In this document: piece by piece, positions 34,831 to 43,571 of the stretch | Numbering within the stretch: position 1 is the first letter of the stretch | How the letters are laid out: each line of letters opens with the position of its first letter | Assembly (NCBI GenBank): GCA_900471605.1 | Contig: UCEY01000050.1 | Coordinates: 1 to 64,000, forward strand | Direction: 5' to 3' | Origin: Hyphomicrobiales bacterium | Lineage (GTDB): Bacteria > Pseudomonadota > Alphaproteobacteria > Rhizobiales > Rhizobiaceae | DNA: 64,000 nt | Position numbers and translations under genes: made by a program | The notes under the pieces: model-generated | What the model was told of the DNA's origin: nothing | The model's database searches: none | The model's input: the letters and a program-made list of their open reading frames with translations, nothing else

Positions 34831-36018
34831 TCAGTTTCCGAGCCGGTCTAAATTATACGCCACGCCAGCCCCTTGCGACGCGATGCCGAGAGGCGCACCG
34901 ATCAACGTAAGGAACTTCCGCAGGTCGACGCTCGTATGGCGAGATGCATAAATCACGTCGCGATTCTTGACGGGGAACGTCTGGCCGACAAGCAGGCTGT
35001 CCGGACGGGTCATATCGAAGCTATAAACGATCGGATAGCGACCAACCCTATCCGGCTTCATGCCCTTGCTCAACAGTTCGTTGAAGCGTTGCAAGCCGAG
35101 CAGACTCATGACGACATCCGGCTCTTCGTAACGGAAGAGGAAGTAACCCTTCGCATCGACAGCGGTGTCGTTGCCTCCTCCCCCGAGCGCAACCGCTTCG
35201 AGCAGATTGAGATCGCTGGCGCCGAAGTTGACGCGTCCATTTGTCTTGACCGACCCGAGCAGCGTGAACGTACGCGGATCGCGAGAGACAAAAATCTGGT
35301 CGCCAGGCTGGACGAAGATATTTTCGGACGGGTTATCGATAACCGAAGACAGCAGCGCGACCCCGATCTTGCGGTCCCGGACAAGCGTAACATAGGTTTC
35401 GTAAGGTTGTCCCGTCGGACCGCCGGCCTTGGCGATCACGTCGGTAATCTTTTCGCCGACAAGACCAAGCGGAACCTGAGCAGAATTCGCGACGGCACCC
35501 GAGACCGTGACTTTTCGTGATGCGGTATTGACGCTGCTGACGATGACATCCGGCTCGACGGCCTTGCTTGTCAACGCGGACAGAATGGCCTTGCGAGCTT
35601 CTTCAAGCGTCTTCCCCGCAAAGCGCACGGCGCCAACGTAAGGGATCGCGGCAGTCCCATCCGGCTGAACGACAACATCGATATTCGTCTGCTTCGATTC
35701 GCTTGTGGAAAAGAGCCCGTCCGCTCCCGCTTCGAAGATACTGATCTTCAACTGGTCGCCGATGCCAATGACCACCCGGCCAACGCCTCCGCCGATTCCA
35801 AACCGACGATTGAGGGCAGTAGCAATATACTCGGAAACCAGCTTTGCGGTTCTGCTATCCACATTGACTATATCGAATACGGCCGCATCAATACGCCCCA
35901 TCTGCTCAGGAGATTGACCCGCATCAGCCTTGATATCAGCGGTCAATGGTCCTTCGCCGGGTACGGCCTGGCAACCAGCCAAGGCCGCACAGATCATCAT
36001 CGCGGTCATTCGAACCAA
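34831..36018 (-). CDS. Second OPX-type polysaccharide export lipoprotein
   Basis: A 395-residue lipoprotein: short signal peptide with lipobox 'ALAGC' at Cys16. A TTG start at 36018 is supported by GGAG 7 nt upstream; the next ATG (36009) is too far from it. The PES domain begins near residue 85 with 'VVIGIGDQLKISIFEAGADGLF', followed by SLBB-like repeats ('KVTVSGAVANSAQVPLG' and 'FTLLGSVKTNGRVNFG'). It resembles the capsule-export protein often named RkpU in rhizobia and has the same layout as the protein at 22579-23763. It lies upstream of rkpA but is separated by a terminator. Confidence 0.85.
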   Translation of the reverse strand: MVRMTAMMICAALAGCQAVPGEGPLTADIKADAGQSPEQMGRIDAAVFDIVNVDSRTAKLVSEYIATALNRRFGIGGGVGRVVIGIGDQLKISIFEAGADGLFSTSESKQTNIDVVVQPDGTAAIPYVGAVRFAGKTLEEARKAILSALTSKAVEPDVIVSSVNTASRKVTVSGAVANSAQVPLGLVGEKITDVIAKAGGPTGQPYETYVTLVRDRKIGVALLSSVIDNPSENIFVQPGDQIFVSRDPRTFTLLGSVKTNGRVNFGASDLNLLEAVALGGGGNDTAVDAKGYFLFRYEEPDVVMSLLGLQRFNELLSKGMKPDRVGRYPIVYSFDMTRPDSLLVGQTFPVKNRDVIYASRHTSVDLRKFLTLIGAPLGIASQGAGVAYNLDRLGN

Positions 36019-36348
36019 TTCGATACTCCAAAATCAACGCCGGCATTACGTACACGGGAGGTTGCACGAATACCTGTTTGAATCCGACTGACCCTCAAAA
36101 GCACACCGAGCCTTGAACAACAAGCCGGATTGCGCAAAGCCCCGGGAAATAAAAATCCTGTGCGCTTTTATGGCCATTGTCCGGCGATAGACTAGTACCG
36201 GGAGGGGAATCTAAACAAGTTGAGTTAAATGCCTTCTAATCAACGTGGTTAATGCGGCCGGCGACGGGCCTCGCCCGGAACCGGGAGCGGCGGCCGGAAT
36301 CACTTTCTTTGCAAGGCTGTCCGATCCGCATAAACTCCCGCTTACCGC
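36019..36348. other. Divergent intergenic region
   Basis: This 330-base region lies between the second OPX gene and the plus-strand membrane-protein gene. It is AT-rich around 36120-36250. I see no clear promoter pair, repeat or RNA gene. Promoters for both flanking genes should be here. Confidence 0.35.
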
Positions 36349-37284
36349 ATGGAGATCGAGCGGTTTGAGCTTGTCCCGTATCATGGTATGCGCGGGGCCG
36401 ACCGCCGGACCATCCCCGATCGGAAATTGGAGCTCATGCCGGAAGAGGGCAAGGCAGACATACTGACACCAGCCGATCGGCGCCGCAGGCAGCGCTCGGC
36501 TATCCTTGTCTTCGGTCTCTTCCTTTGCATCGTTCTGGCGGCACTCGCGACGACCGTGCTCGCCGTCAACAATGGCCGGAACTACAAGCGGCTCGTCAGG
36601 CAATTCGCGCTGGAACAGTATCTTCTTCCGGCACCACCCCCTCCGCCCCTGCGGATCGACAAGCCGAGATCGCTGCCGCCGGCGGAGCATTATCCGCCCT
36701 GGCTTCTCAACGCAGGGCTTGAGCGGAGCGCGGTGTTCGAGAAAATCGAGGCGCCTTCCGCCGAGGATCGTTGCGAGCTGCTGCGGGACGACAGGGGCAC
36801 GGTTCCCACCTTCACCCGCTCGGGCGACGGCTGGGAATGCCTGTTCTTCGAGACATTCGGCAATGCGCCGGAACCGGCAGCGCTATTCATCCAGGCCCGC
36901 GGCACCGAGCGCGACATCGTCAGCAGCTTTCGCATCAAGGTCAGCCTGACCGACCTCACCATGGAGCTTGCGGTGCTCAGCAAGGCGATCGGCGCCACGG
37001 AGCGGTTCGGCCTGCCGATGACGCCCGAGACACGCAGCTACCTGATCGAAAAACTGGCGGGCCGCACCGAATTCAGCTCGATCGTCGAAAACTACCGGAT
37101 GACGTTCGGCCGGGAGATCACCGACGCGCGGCGCTACAATCTGTTGATCCTGCCGCGACGACAGATGGCGAGCTGCGGCGAGCACCCGTCGCCGCCGCCG
37201 GACAGATGGACCACGCCGATCTACCGCATGCCGGTCGGCTGCCTGGCACTGCGCAGCCCGCCTCCCCAGCCATCCGCTTCCTAG
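36349..37284 (+). CDS. Rhizobial single-pass membrane protein, DUF6030-like
   Basis: Up to 311 residues. The start is uncertain: ATG 36349 has no good ribosome site, and ATG 36436 has TTGGAG only 3 nt away. Residues about 49-72 are a single membrane segment; the rest (about 85-311) is outside, beginning with a Pro-rich linker ('PAPPPPPPLR'), followed by a domain with four conserved-looking Cys that could form disulfides. This matches my memory of the DUF6030 family, found in Rhizobiaceae. The TAG stop lies in the left arm of the palindromic repeat at 37281-37554. Function unknown; the OPX gene on its left suggests but does not show an envelope role. Confidence 0.6.
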   Translation: MEIERFELVPYHGMRGADRRTIPDRKLELMPEEGKADILTPADRRRRQRSAILVFGLFLCIVLAALATTVLAVNNGRNYKRLVRQFALEQYLLPAPPPPPLRIDKPRSLPPAEHYPPWLLNAGLERSAVFEKIEAPSAEDRCELLRDDRGTVPTFTRSGDGWECLFFETFGNAPEPAALFIQARGTERDIVSSFRIKVSLTDLTMELAVLSKAIGATERFGLPMTPETRSYLIEKLAGRTEFSSIVENYRMTFGREITDARRYNLLILPRRQMASCGEHPSPPPDRWTTPIYRMPVGCLALRSPPPQPSAS

Positions 37285-37554
37285 AGCGTTTCCTTGTTGG
37301 ATTGAAGCATTCTGCCGGAGCAGGTTTTCGTTGGGGCCAAGGCGATTGGCGCAGGGCATACCTAATGGTACGTCCAAGCCGATCGCCTTTGATCCCGGCG
37401 GAAAGATGCCCGGCCCTTCGGGTTGGCTCAAACGGGCCGCCTGATCGACCGGCTGGCTCGACCGTAGGGCTGGCTACGACCTGCGCCAGCCGGTCGACCA
37501 TTCGACTCCGCTTGAGCCAACAGAATGCTTCAATCTAACAAGGAAACGCTCTAG
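37281..37554. repeat. Palindromic mosaic element with CTAG ends
   Basis: Terminal inverted repeats of 34 bases (37281-37314 and 37521-37554) differ at one position and both end in CTAG. Inside are further nested arms: 37339-37350 with 37378-37389 (11 of 12 match), TTGGCTCAA 37423-37431 with its complement 37512-37520, and 37446-37456 with 37486-37496 (perfect 11). There is no ORF. The structure resembles RIME-type intergenic elements of rhizobia and small non-autonomous transposons. The stop codons of both flanking convergent genes lie inside its ends. It may also fold as a bidirectional terminator. Confidence 0.75.
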
Positions 37555-40500
37555 GCTCGCTCAAGATGGACGAGATCGAGACCGTCCCCCAGCTCGCGAC
37601 GGGCCGCTTCGACCAGGCTCATCTGATGGGTAAAGAGCACGGTCTGGAATTTTTCGCCTGCCGCCGCCAGCGTCCGGATACCGGCCGCGGTGCGCTCGTC
37701 ATCGAAGGTCTGGAAAATATCGTCGAGGATCAGCGGCGCCGGTTCGTTGCGGCTGCAATAATCCTCGAGGAAGGCGAGCCGCAAAGCCATGTACAGCTGG
37801 TCGCCGGTGCCTTCGCTCAATCCGTCGAGGCGCACCTGCTCGCCCGTTCTGCGCTCGACGGCAAGCTGCAGCTCGTCCTTTTCGTCATAGACCTGGACGA
37901 GGCGCGAGAAGCGGCCGCCGGTCAGATCGGCAAAAACCTGCCCTGCCCGCTGCATGACCGGATCGGCCTGTCGCTCGCGATAGGCCTCCATCGAACTTGC
38001 CAGAAGGCCGGCGGCGAGCTTCAGCACCACCCAGCGCCGCGCCAGTTCCTTGGCCTCCGTTTCGGCGGCGAGCTTCTGGAAGACGGCGCGTTCGGCGCCG
38101 ATGCCGGTTTCCAGCTCGCGGCGGCGGCGTTCGCCATCCGCCTGGGCGATACCGAGCGCCTTCATCCGCTCGACCTGGCGGGCATCCTCGGCATCCAGCC
38201 GCTCGATTTCCAGCCCTGCGGCGATCCTGTCGAAACCGACGAGCGCTGCGCGCGCCTCTTCCTCGCTGGCACCATCCGCCTGTTCGGCAAAGCGGACGCG
38301 GCATTGCGCGAGGCTCGCCTCCAGCCGGTTACGCTCCTGGAGAGCGCGGAGAAGGCCATCGGCCTCCTCGATGTCCTTGGATGCGGCCGAGGCCAGCTCC
38401 TGGATTTCCGCCAAAAGCGCCTGTGCCTCCGCCGAATGGCGGGCGACGGCAAGTTCCGCCCGCTCCAGCGCCGACGAAAGCGTGGCCCGCTGGTTCGCGG
38501 CGGTACGGGCGCCCATGGCGCGGTCGTTGAGCATACCGGCCGCGGCATCTGCGGGGAGCAAGGCCAGATCCGGCGAAACCTCGGCGGCGATCCGGCGCAC
38601 CTCCGTCTCGAAATCCTCCATGTCGCGGGCCATGCCGCGCACGCGGCGGTCGCGGTTTTCCCGCTCGGACAGGAGATCCGGCACGGTGCGCCACACCTCC
38701 AGCGCCGCCAGAGCCATATCGATGGTCGCATCTTCCGGCAAACCCGCCAGGACTGCCGCATGGGAAAACGTGGTACGCCAGCGCTCGATATCGCGGCGGA
38801 GGGCCGTCTCGCGCTCCTCCAGCTTTTCCAAAGCTTCTTCGGCGGAATGACGCTTGCCTTCCATCGACCGGCTTTCGCTCCAGCGCTCGGCGAGTTCTCC
38901 GATCCGGCGTTCGAGCCCGCGGGCGAGAGCGGGCGGCGGCAGGGCCACCGAAGCCAGACCGATCGCGTCGGCCAGCGCCAGCAGTGCCGGCTTTAGCTTC
39001 TCTTCCCTGAGGCGCAGCGCCTCAAGCTCGTCGCGCGCCTCGTTCAATGCGCTCGACAGCAGCGCAAGCCCGTCGACGGCGCGGCGCCAGTCGATCATCC
39101 GCTCAGGGGTCGACGGCGTTACCGGCGCGGCATGGAAAAGGTCTTCGAATTCGGTGACGGCGTCAGCGGCAGCAATGCCGCTTTCCTTTGCGGCAATCTC
39201 GGCGGCGGCGATCGCCTGTTGCAGTTCCCGCTGCCGCAGGGTGAGCTGGGCATGGCGCGACACGCGCTCGGCATCGGCAAGCGCCGCATCGGCAAGCCGG
39301 TCGGCCTCCGCGACGGCGATCTTCAGTTCACCGAGTTTTTCGGCCGATGGCTTTGCCCCAAGCGTGTCGATCTTCTCGTCGCGGCCCGCTCTTGCCGCCG
39401 CGATATGCTCGCGGGAGACGATCCTGCCCTGCCCTTCCAGGGCCGCAAGCTGGCTGGCGATTGCGCCGGCTTCGTCCCTGAGGCCCGCGAGTTTCTGATC
39501 TGCCTGCCCGCTTTCCGCCTTCGCAGCCTCAATCAGGCGGCGATGCGTGGCAAGCGTCGCGATATCGGGCAGCGGCACCGAGAGAAGGCGTTCGATATCC
39601 CTGACCGGCGGGTCGAGGCGAGCCGCAGCCGCGGCGAGATCGCTTTGCGCACGGGCGACACGCACCTGCAGGGTTTCGATGCCGGAGAGCTCGCCGATGT
39701 CGGGACGCAGTGCCGCGAGCTGCTCTGCCCAGGGTTTCGGGTCGATCACCCGGCTGTCTGGGCCTTGATCGCCCAGCCGGCGCAGAACATCCTGTGCGTC
39801 CTCGATCTGCTGGCGAAGCTGCCGGGCATTGCGGTCGAGCTCGCTGCCCTCCTCGACCAGTTTGCGCAGGCGCACCAGGTCGGCATCGGCCGGCTGGGCG
39901 CGCTGGAGTTCCTCCAGCTTGCCGAAGCCGAGCCGGCGGGCCGATTGGGCGATACGCTGGTCGAAATCGTCCACTTCGCCGCGCACCCGGGCGATGTCTT
40001 CGCGCGCCTTGAGATAGGCGCCCTTCTCTGCATGGGCGGCCAGGATTTTTGGCGCTGCGGCTATCAGCGCCTCGTCGACATGCACGGCGCTGATCTCGTC
40101 GCGCAGACGCGATAGCTCGGCCTCCGCAGCCTTCAGCGCCACTCCGTTCCGGTGCCCCGCCTCCAGAGCGGCGGCCAGGCGCTCCTCGAAGCCGGCCGGC
40201 AGCGCGGCCAGCGCCCGATATTGCACGAGCATTTCCCGCTCGCGGTCGATCTCCCGCAGCACCGGCTCCAGCCGCAGCAGCGTCCTGAACCGGTCGAGGG
40301 TCCGTCTGGTTTCCTGCCGTTCGGTCTGCACCGCGGCAAGGTCCGCCTCGATCTCGGCCTGCTCGGCAAGCAGCTTCTTCCAGTCGCCGGATTTCAGCTC
40401 GTTGTCACGCTCAGCCTTGCGGGCCTCGTCGTGGCTGTCGAGCACCTGATAGAACAGACGGTCCTTGGAGCGGCGCGGCGCATAGATGCCGTCGGCCTCC

Positions 40501-41003
40501 GTTTCGAACGACTTGCGCAGGTCGGAAAGACCGGTCAGGCCCGAGGCGGCGGAGAAAAGGAGGCTGCCGATCTCGCCGCCGCTTTTCAGCATCGTCTCGC
40601 CGCCGGCCCGCAGCGATGCGGAATCGAGGCCGAAGGCGCGTTCGAACACGTCGCGGGACAGGGTGCCGAGGAACGGCGCCAGCGAATCTTCGGGCAAGGC
40701 TTCTTCCGCCTCGGTGGCAGCGAGCAGCGTATTCTTGCGGCCGCGGCGGCGGCGGAATTCGAGCGCCTGGCCGTCGCGGCTGGTGATCGCCGCACCGACG
40801 CGGAGCGACGTCGCATCGTGGAGGAAACTATATTCAGCGGCTGCCGGGAAACCGAACAGCAGGTCCGAGATCGCCGACAGCGCCGAGGATTTTCCGGCCT
40901 CGTTGGGTCCGTAGATCACGTGCAGTCTGGCGTCCGGGCGAAAGGTGAGCGTCCGGTCGGTGAGCGCGCCGTAGCGCAGGATGTCGAGGCGGCTGAAACG
41001 CAT
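37551..41003 (-). CDS. YhaN-like SMC/Rad50-type ATPase
   Basis: A 1,150-residue AAA protein. Walker A 'YGPNEAGKSSAL' lies at about 31-42. Two long coiled-coil regions fill the middle (about 170-480 and 560-960), separated near 500-560. The C-terminal lobe has the signature and Walker B 'PLILDDIFQTFDDERT' near residue 1090 and a 'TGDQLYMALRLAF' ABC signature-like segment. This is the SbcC/Rad50 plan, closest to Bacillus YhaN. It is encoded three bases after the YhaO-like nuclease, so they should form a DNA-end-processing complex. The stop codon lies in the palindromic element at 37281-37554. Confidence 0.85.
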   Translation of the reverse strand: MRFSRLDILRYGALTDRTLTFRPDARLHVIYGPNEAGKSSALSAISDLLFGFPAAAEYSFLHDATSLRVGAAITSRDGQALEFRRRRGRKNTLLAATEAEEALPEDSLAPFLGTLSRDVFERAFGLDSASLRAGGETMLKSGGEIGSLLFSAASGLTGLSDLRKSFETEADGIYAPRRSKDRLFYQVLDSHDEARKAERDNELKSGDWKKLLAEQAEIEADLAAVQTERQETRRTLDRFRTLLRLEPVLREIDREREMLVQYRALAALPAGFEERLAAALEAGHRNGVALKAAEAELSRLRDEISAVHVDEALIAAAPKILAAHAEKGAYLKAREDIARVRGEVDDFDQRIAQSARRLGFGKLEELQRAQPADADLVRLRKLVEEGSELDRNARQLRQQIEDAQDVLRRLGDQGPDSRVIDPKPWAEQLAALRPDIGELSGIETLQVRVARAQSDLAAAAARLDPPVRDIERLLSVPLPDIATLATHRRLIEAAKAESGQADQKLAGLRDEAGAIASQLAALEGQGRIVSREHIAAARAGRDEKIDTLGAKPSAEKLGELKIAVAEADRLADAALADAERVSRHAQLTLRQRELQQAIAAAEIAAKESGIAAADAVTEFEDLFHAAPVTPSTPERMIDWRRAVDGLALLSSALNEARDELEALRLREEKLKPALLALADAIGLASVALPPPALARGLERRIGELAERWSESRSMEGKRHSAEEALEKLEERETALRRDIERWRTTFSHAAVLAGLPEDATIDMALAALEVWRTVPDLLSERENRDRRVRGMARDMEDFETEVRRIAAEVSPDLALLPADAAAGMLNDRAMGARTAANQRATLSSALERAELAVARHSAEAQALLAEIQELASAASKDIEEADGLLRALQERNRLEASLAQCRVRFAEQADGASEEEARAALVGFDRIAAGLEIERLDAEDARQVERMKALGIAQADGERRRRELETGIGAERAVFQKLAAETEAKELARRWVVLKLAAGLLASSMEAYRERQADPVMQRAGQVFADLTGGRFSRLVQVYDEKDELQLAVERRTGEQVRLDGLSEGTGDQLYMALRLAFLEDYCSRNEPAPLILDDIFQTFDDERTAAGIRTLAAAGEKFQTVLFTHQMSLVEAARRELGDGLDLVHLERA

Positions 41004-41006
41004 GGA

Positions 41007-42242
41007 TCAGCCAGCCTTTGCGGCGCGCGCGAGCAGAAGATCGCGGGCCTCGGCCAGCAGCGCTTCGGCATCGTCGCCGAGCGCCAGATCGCCGGCGCCG
41101 ATGCCGCCCGGCAGGCGCGCGGTGATCTCGGCGATCTTGGCGTTCGCATCGACGAGCAGTTCCGCGGGAAAGCCATCGATGGGGATCAGTCCTTCGAGGC
41201 CGAGCATGTCGGTCGCGACGCTCGTCCCGTTCGTTGCCGGCTCAAGCCGCAGTTCCAGCTTTTCGAGCCAGATATCCTCGTGGGAGCGATGGCAGGCGGC
41301 CTGTACCTCGTCGCGAAAATCCTCGGCGCGGGCCATGACTTCGTTGCGGAAGCGGCTTTTGCCGGTGAGACGGATACGCAGCGCCAGCGGCCGACCCTCC
41401 ATGCGTTCGGTTGCCTCTTCCAAGGCGCTCTCGATGCGGCGCAGGATCGCCGGGATGTTGTCATCCGGTTCGACCGCGACGACGAGTTCGGCGAAGCGGG
41501 CGCTGTCGGTGATGATCCGTTCATGAGTGATACGGCCGTCTTCCACAGTCACCAGCACGGCGCCTTTCGCCCCCTGTTCCCGGATCGAGCGGCCCTGGAG
41601 ATTGCCTGGGAAAACAACCAGCGGATCTTCGGCGACGATCTCGAAATCATGCACATGGCCGAGGGCCCAGTAATCGTAGCCGCGCGAGCGCAGGTCCTCG
41701 ACCGAGCACGGTGCATAGGGCGCGTGCGGCTCGCGACCGGTCAGCGACGTATGCAGCACGCCGATGTTGAACCAGCCCGTTTCCGGCCTCGGATAGGCAA
41801 GCGCCAGGTTGTCGACGGCCGAACGCTCGGCGAAACCCTGGCCGTGCAGCGCCACCTTCAAATGATCGAGCTTGAAGCTGCCCGGCTTGTTGACCGGGAA
41901 TTCGCTGACATTCTTCGGCAGCGTGATCGTTTTGGTGATGACGCTTTCGGCATCGTGGTTGCCTTTGAGAAGGAAGACCGGGATGCCCGCGCGCTCCAGC
42001 CGCGCCACTTCGCGGTTGAAGAACAGACCGATCTTGTTGTCCTTCCAGTCGCCGTCATAAACGTCGCCGGCGACGATGAAGAAGTCCACCTTGCGTTCAA
42101 TGGCCTGATCCACCAGCGCCGAAAAAGCCCGGCGGCTCGCCTCAATGAACAGTTCGGCAATCGCCGCGTCCTTCAGCGCCAGCCCCTGGAAGGGACTGCC
42201 GAGATGCAGGTCGGCGGCGTGAATGAATCGGAAGGAGGTCAT
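41007..42242 (-). CDS. YhaO-like Mre11/SbcD-type nuclease
   Basis: A 411-residue metallophosphoesterase. Motifs: 'DLHLG' (11-15), 'VAGDVYDGD' near 56-64, 'LKGNHDAES' near 95-103 and 'WALGHVHDFE' near 205. These ligands bind two metals, as in Mre11/SbcD. The C-terminal 180 residues form the cap/ATPase-contact domain. Ribosome site GGAGGTC immediately precedes the start. It is the first gene of the pair with the YhaN-like ATPase and acts in the cytoplasm on DNA ends or hairpins. Divergent to the aldo/keto reductase gene. Confidence 0.85.
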   Translation of the reverse strand: MTSFRFIHAADLHLGSPFQGLALKDAAIAELFIEASRRAFSALVDQAIERKVDFFIVAGDVYDGDWKDNKIGLFFNREVARLERAGIPVFLLKGNHDAESVITKTITLPKNVSEFPVNKPGSFKLDHLKVALHGQGFAERSAVDNLALAYPRPETGWFNIGVLHTSLTGREPHAPYAPCSVEDLRSRGYDYWALGHVHDFEIVAEDPLVVFPGNLQGRSIREQGAKGAVLVTVEDGRITHERIITDSARFAELVVAVEPDDNIPAILRRIESALEEATERMEGRPLALRIRLTGKSRFRNEVMARAEDFRDEVQAACHRSHEDIWLEKLELRLEPATNGTSVATDMLGLEGLIPIDGFPAELLVDANAKIAEITARLPGGIGAGDLALGDDAEALLAEARDLLLARAAKAG

Positions 42243-42357
42243 CGAATCGCTTGTTTCGGTTGCCGGAGCTGATCAGGTGTTTTAGGCAAATGCCGGGCAC
42301 GAAGAAAGCTCAGGGCTCCGCAGCCTGTGGATAGCCCAATTCCATTCGGAGGACATC

Positions 42358-43344
42358 ATGAGAAACCATGCGTTCGGGCGCACATCCTTCACCGTCAGCG
42401 AGATCGGGTTCGGCGCCTGGCAAATCGGCGGCGCCTGGGGCGACGTCAGCGAGACGGATGGTGCAAAGGCGCTGGAAGCGGCACTCGATGCCGGCGTCAC
42501 CTTCATCGATACCGCCGACGTCTATGGCGATGGACGCTCGGAAAAGATCATCGCCGGCGTCCTGAAATCGCGCGGGGGCGTTCGTCCGATGGTCGCGACC
42601 AAGGCCGGACGGCGTCTCAGCCCGCATGTCGCCGACGGTTACACCAAGGCCAATCTCGAAGGCTTCATCGACCGCAGCCTCAAGAATCTCGAAATCGACA
42701 GCCTCGACCTCGTGCAGCTCCACTGCCCGCCGACCGAAGTGCTCTACCGCCCCGAAGTTTTTGGCGCGCTCGATGACCTTCGCAAGGCCGGCAAGATCAA
42801 GAACTACGGCGTCAGCGTCGAGAAGGTCGAAGAAGCGCTGAAGGCGATCGAATATCCCGACGTCACCAGCATCCAGATCATCTACAACATCTTCCGGCAG
42901 CGCCCGGCCGACCTGTTCTTCAGGCAAGCCAAGCAGAAGAACGTCGCGGTCATCGTCCGGGTGCCGCTCGCAAGCGGGCTGCTGTCCGGAAAAATCACCC
43001 GCGACACGGCTTTCGCCAAGGACGACCACCGCAACTTCAACCGGCATGGCGACGCTTTCGATGTCGGCGAAACCTTTGCCGGCGTGCCGTTCGAAGTCGG
43101 CCTCCAGGCGGTCGAGGAAGTCCGCAAGTTGGTGCCGGCGGGCGCTCCGATGGCGGCATTCGCGCTGAAATGGATCCTGATGAACGAGGCCGTCACCGTC
43201 GTCATCCCCGGCGCCCGCAACGAGGCGCAGGCCAAGGGCAATGCGGCGGCTGCCGACCTCGCGGCGATCTCGACCGAGGTGATGACGGCCACGAAGGAAA
43301 TCTATGCGCGGCTGGTTGCCCCGCATGTGCACCAGCGCTGGTAG
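42358..43344 (+). CDS. Aldo/keto reductase
   Basis: A 328-residue TIM-barrel NADPH oxidoreductase. The catalytic set is visible: Asp and Tyr in 'FIDTADVYGDG' (about 49-59), Lys in 'VATKAGRR' near 80 and His in 'VQLHCPP' near 120. A C-terminal 'VIPGARNEAQAKGNAAA' segment binds the cofactor phosphate. It belongs to the AKR branch acting on small aldehydes or ketones; the substrate is unknown. A GGAGGACATC ribosome site precedes the ATG. It is monocistronic, followed by a palindromic repeat and a bidirectional terminator. Confidence 0.88.
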   Translation: MRNHAFGRTSFTVSEIGFGAWQIGGAWGDVSETDGAKALEAALDAGVTFIDTADVYGDGRSEKIIAGVLKSRGGVRPMVATKAGRRLSPHVADGYTKANLEGFIDRSLKNLEIDSLDLVQLHCPPTEVLYRPEVFGALDDLRKAGKIKNYGVSVEKVEEALKAIEYPDVTSIQIIYNIFRQRPADLFFRQAKQKNVAVIVRVPLASGLLSGKITRDTAFAKDDHRNFNRHGDAFDVGETFAGVPFEVGLQAVEEVRKLVPAGAPMAAFALKWILMNEAVTVVIPGARNEAQAKGNAAAADLAAISTEVMTATKEIYARLVAPHVHQRW

Positions 43345-43376
43345 GATTGGAGCCGGCATCAACGGTCTGCGGCTTG

Positions 43377-43500
43377 CCCCTCATCCGGCTGCCGCCACCT
43401 TCTCCCCGTAGAAACGGGGAGAAGGGACTTCTGGCGCCGCCGCGCTCCCTCTTCCTTCTCCCCGCATGCGGGGAGAAGGTCCCGGCAGGGGGATGAGGGG
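43377..43500. repeat. Rhizobial palindromic repeat (RIME-type)
   Basis: The element begins CCCCTCATCC (43377-43386) and ends with the exact complement (43491-43500). Inside are two hairpins: 11-base arms 43399-43409/43414-43424, and a perfect 26-base palindrome at 43454-43479. The CTTCTCCCCG...CGGGGAGAAG core beside a CCCCTCATCCGGCTGCC end is familiar from intergenic repeats scattered through Rhizobiaceae genomes. It lies downstream of the aldo/keto reductase gene and may also act as an RNA 3'-end structure. Confidence 0.8.
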
Positions 43501-43518
43501 CGGCCCCGCCCGAAATCA

Positions 43519-43546
43519 AAAGGCCGGGCGTAGAAACCCGGCCTTT
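43519..43546. terminator. Bidirectional terminator
   Basis: Perfect 10-base arms AAAGGCCGGG (43519-43528) and CCCGGCCTTT (43537-43546) flank an 8-base loop and carry A/T runs on both sides. It lies between the convergent aldo/keto reductase and phytase-like genes and can end both transcripts. Confidence 0.85.
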
Positions 43547-43571
43547 CCTTATTCGGTATCCATGAAGACGC

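Noticed and set aside
37281-37554. Insertion sequence with transposase
   Set aside because: The 274-base element has terminal inverted repeats but no open frame that could encode a transposase.
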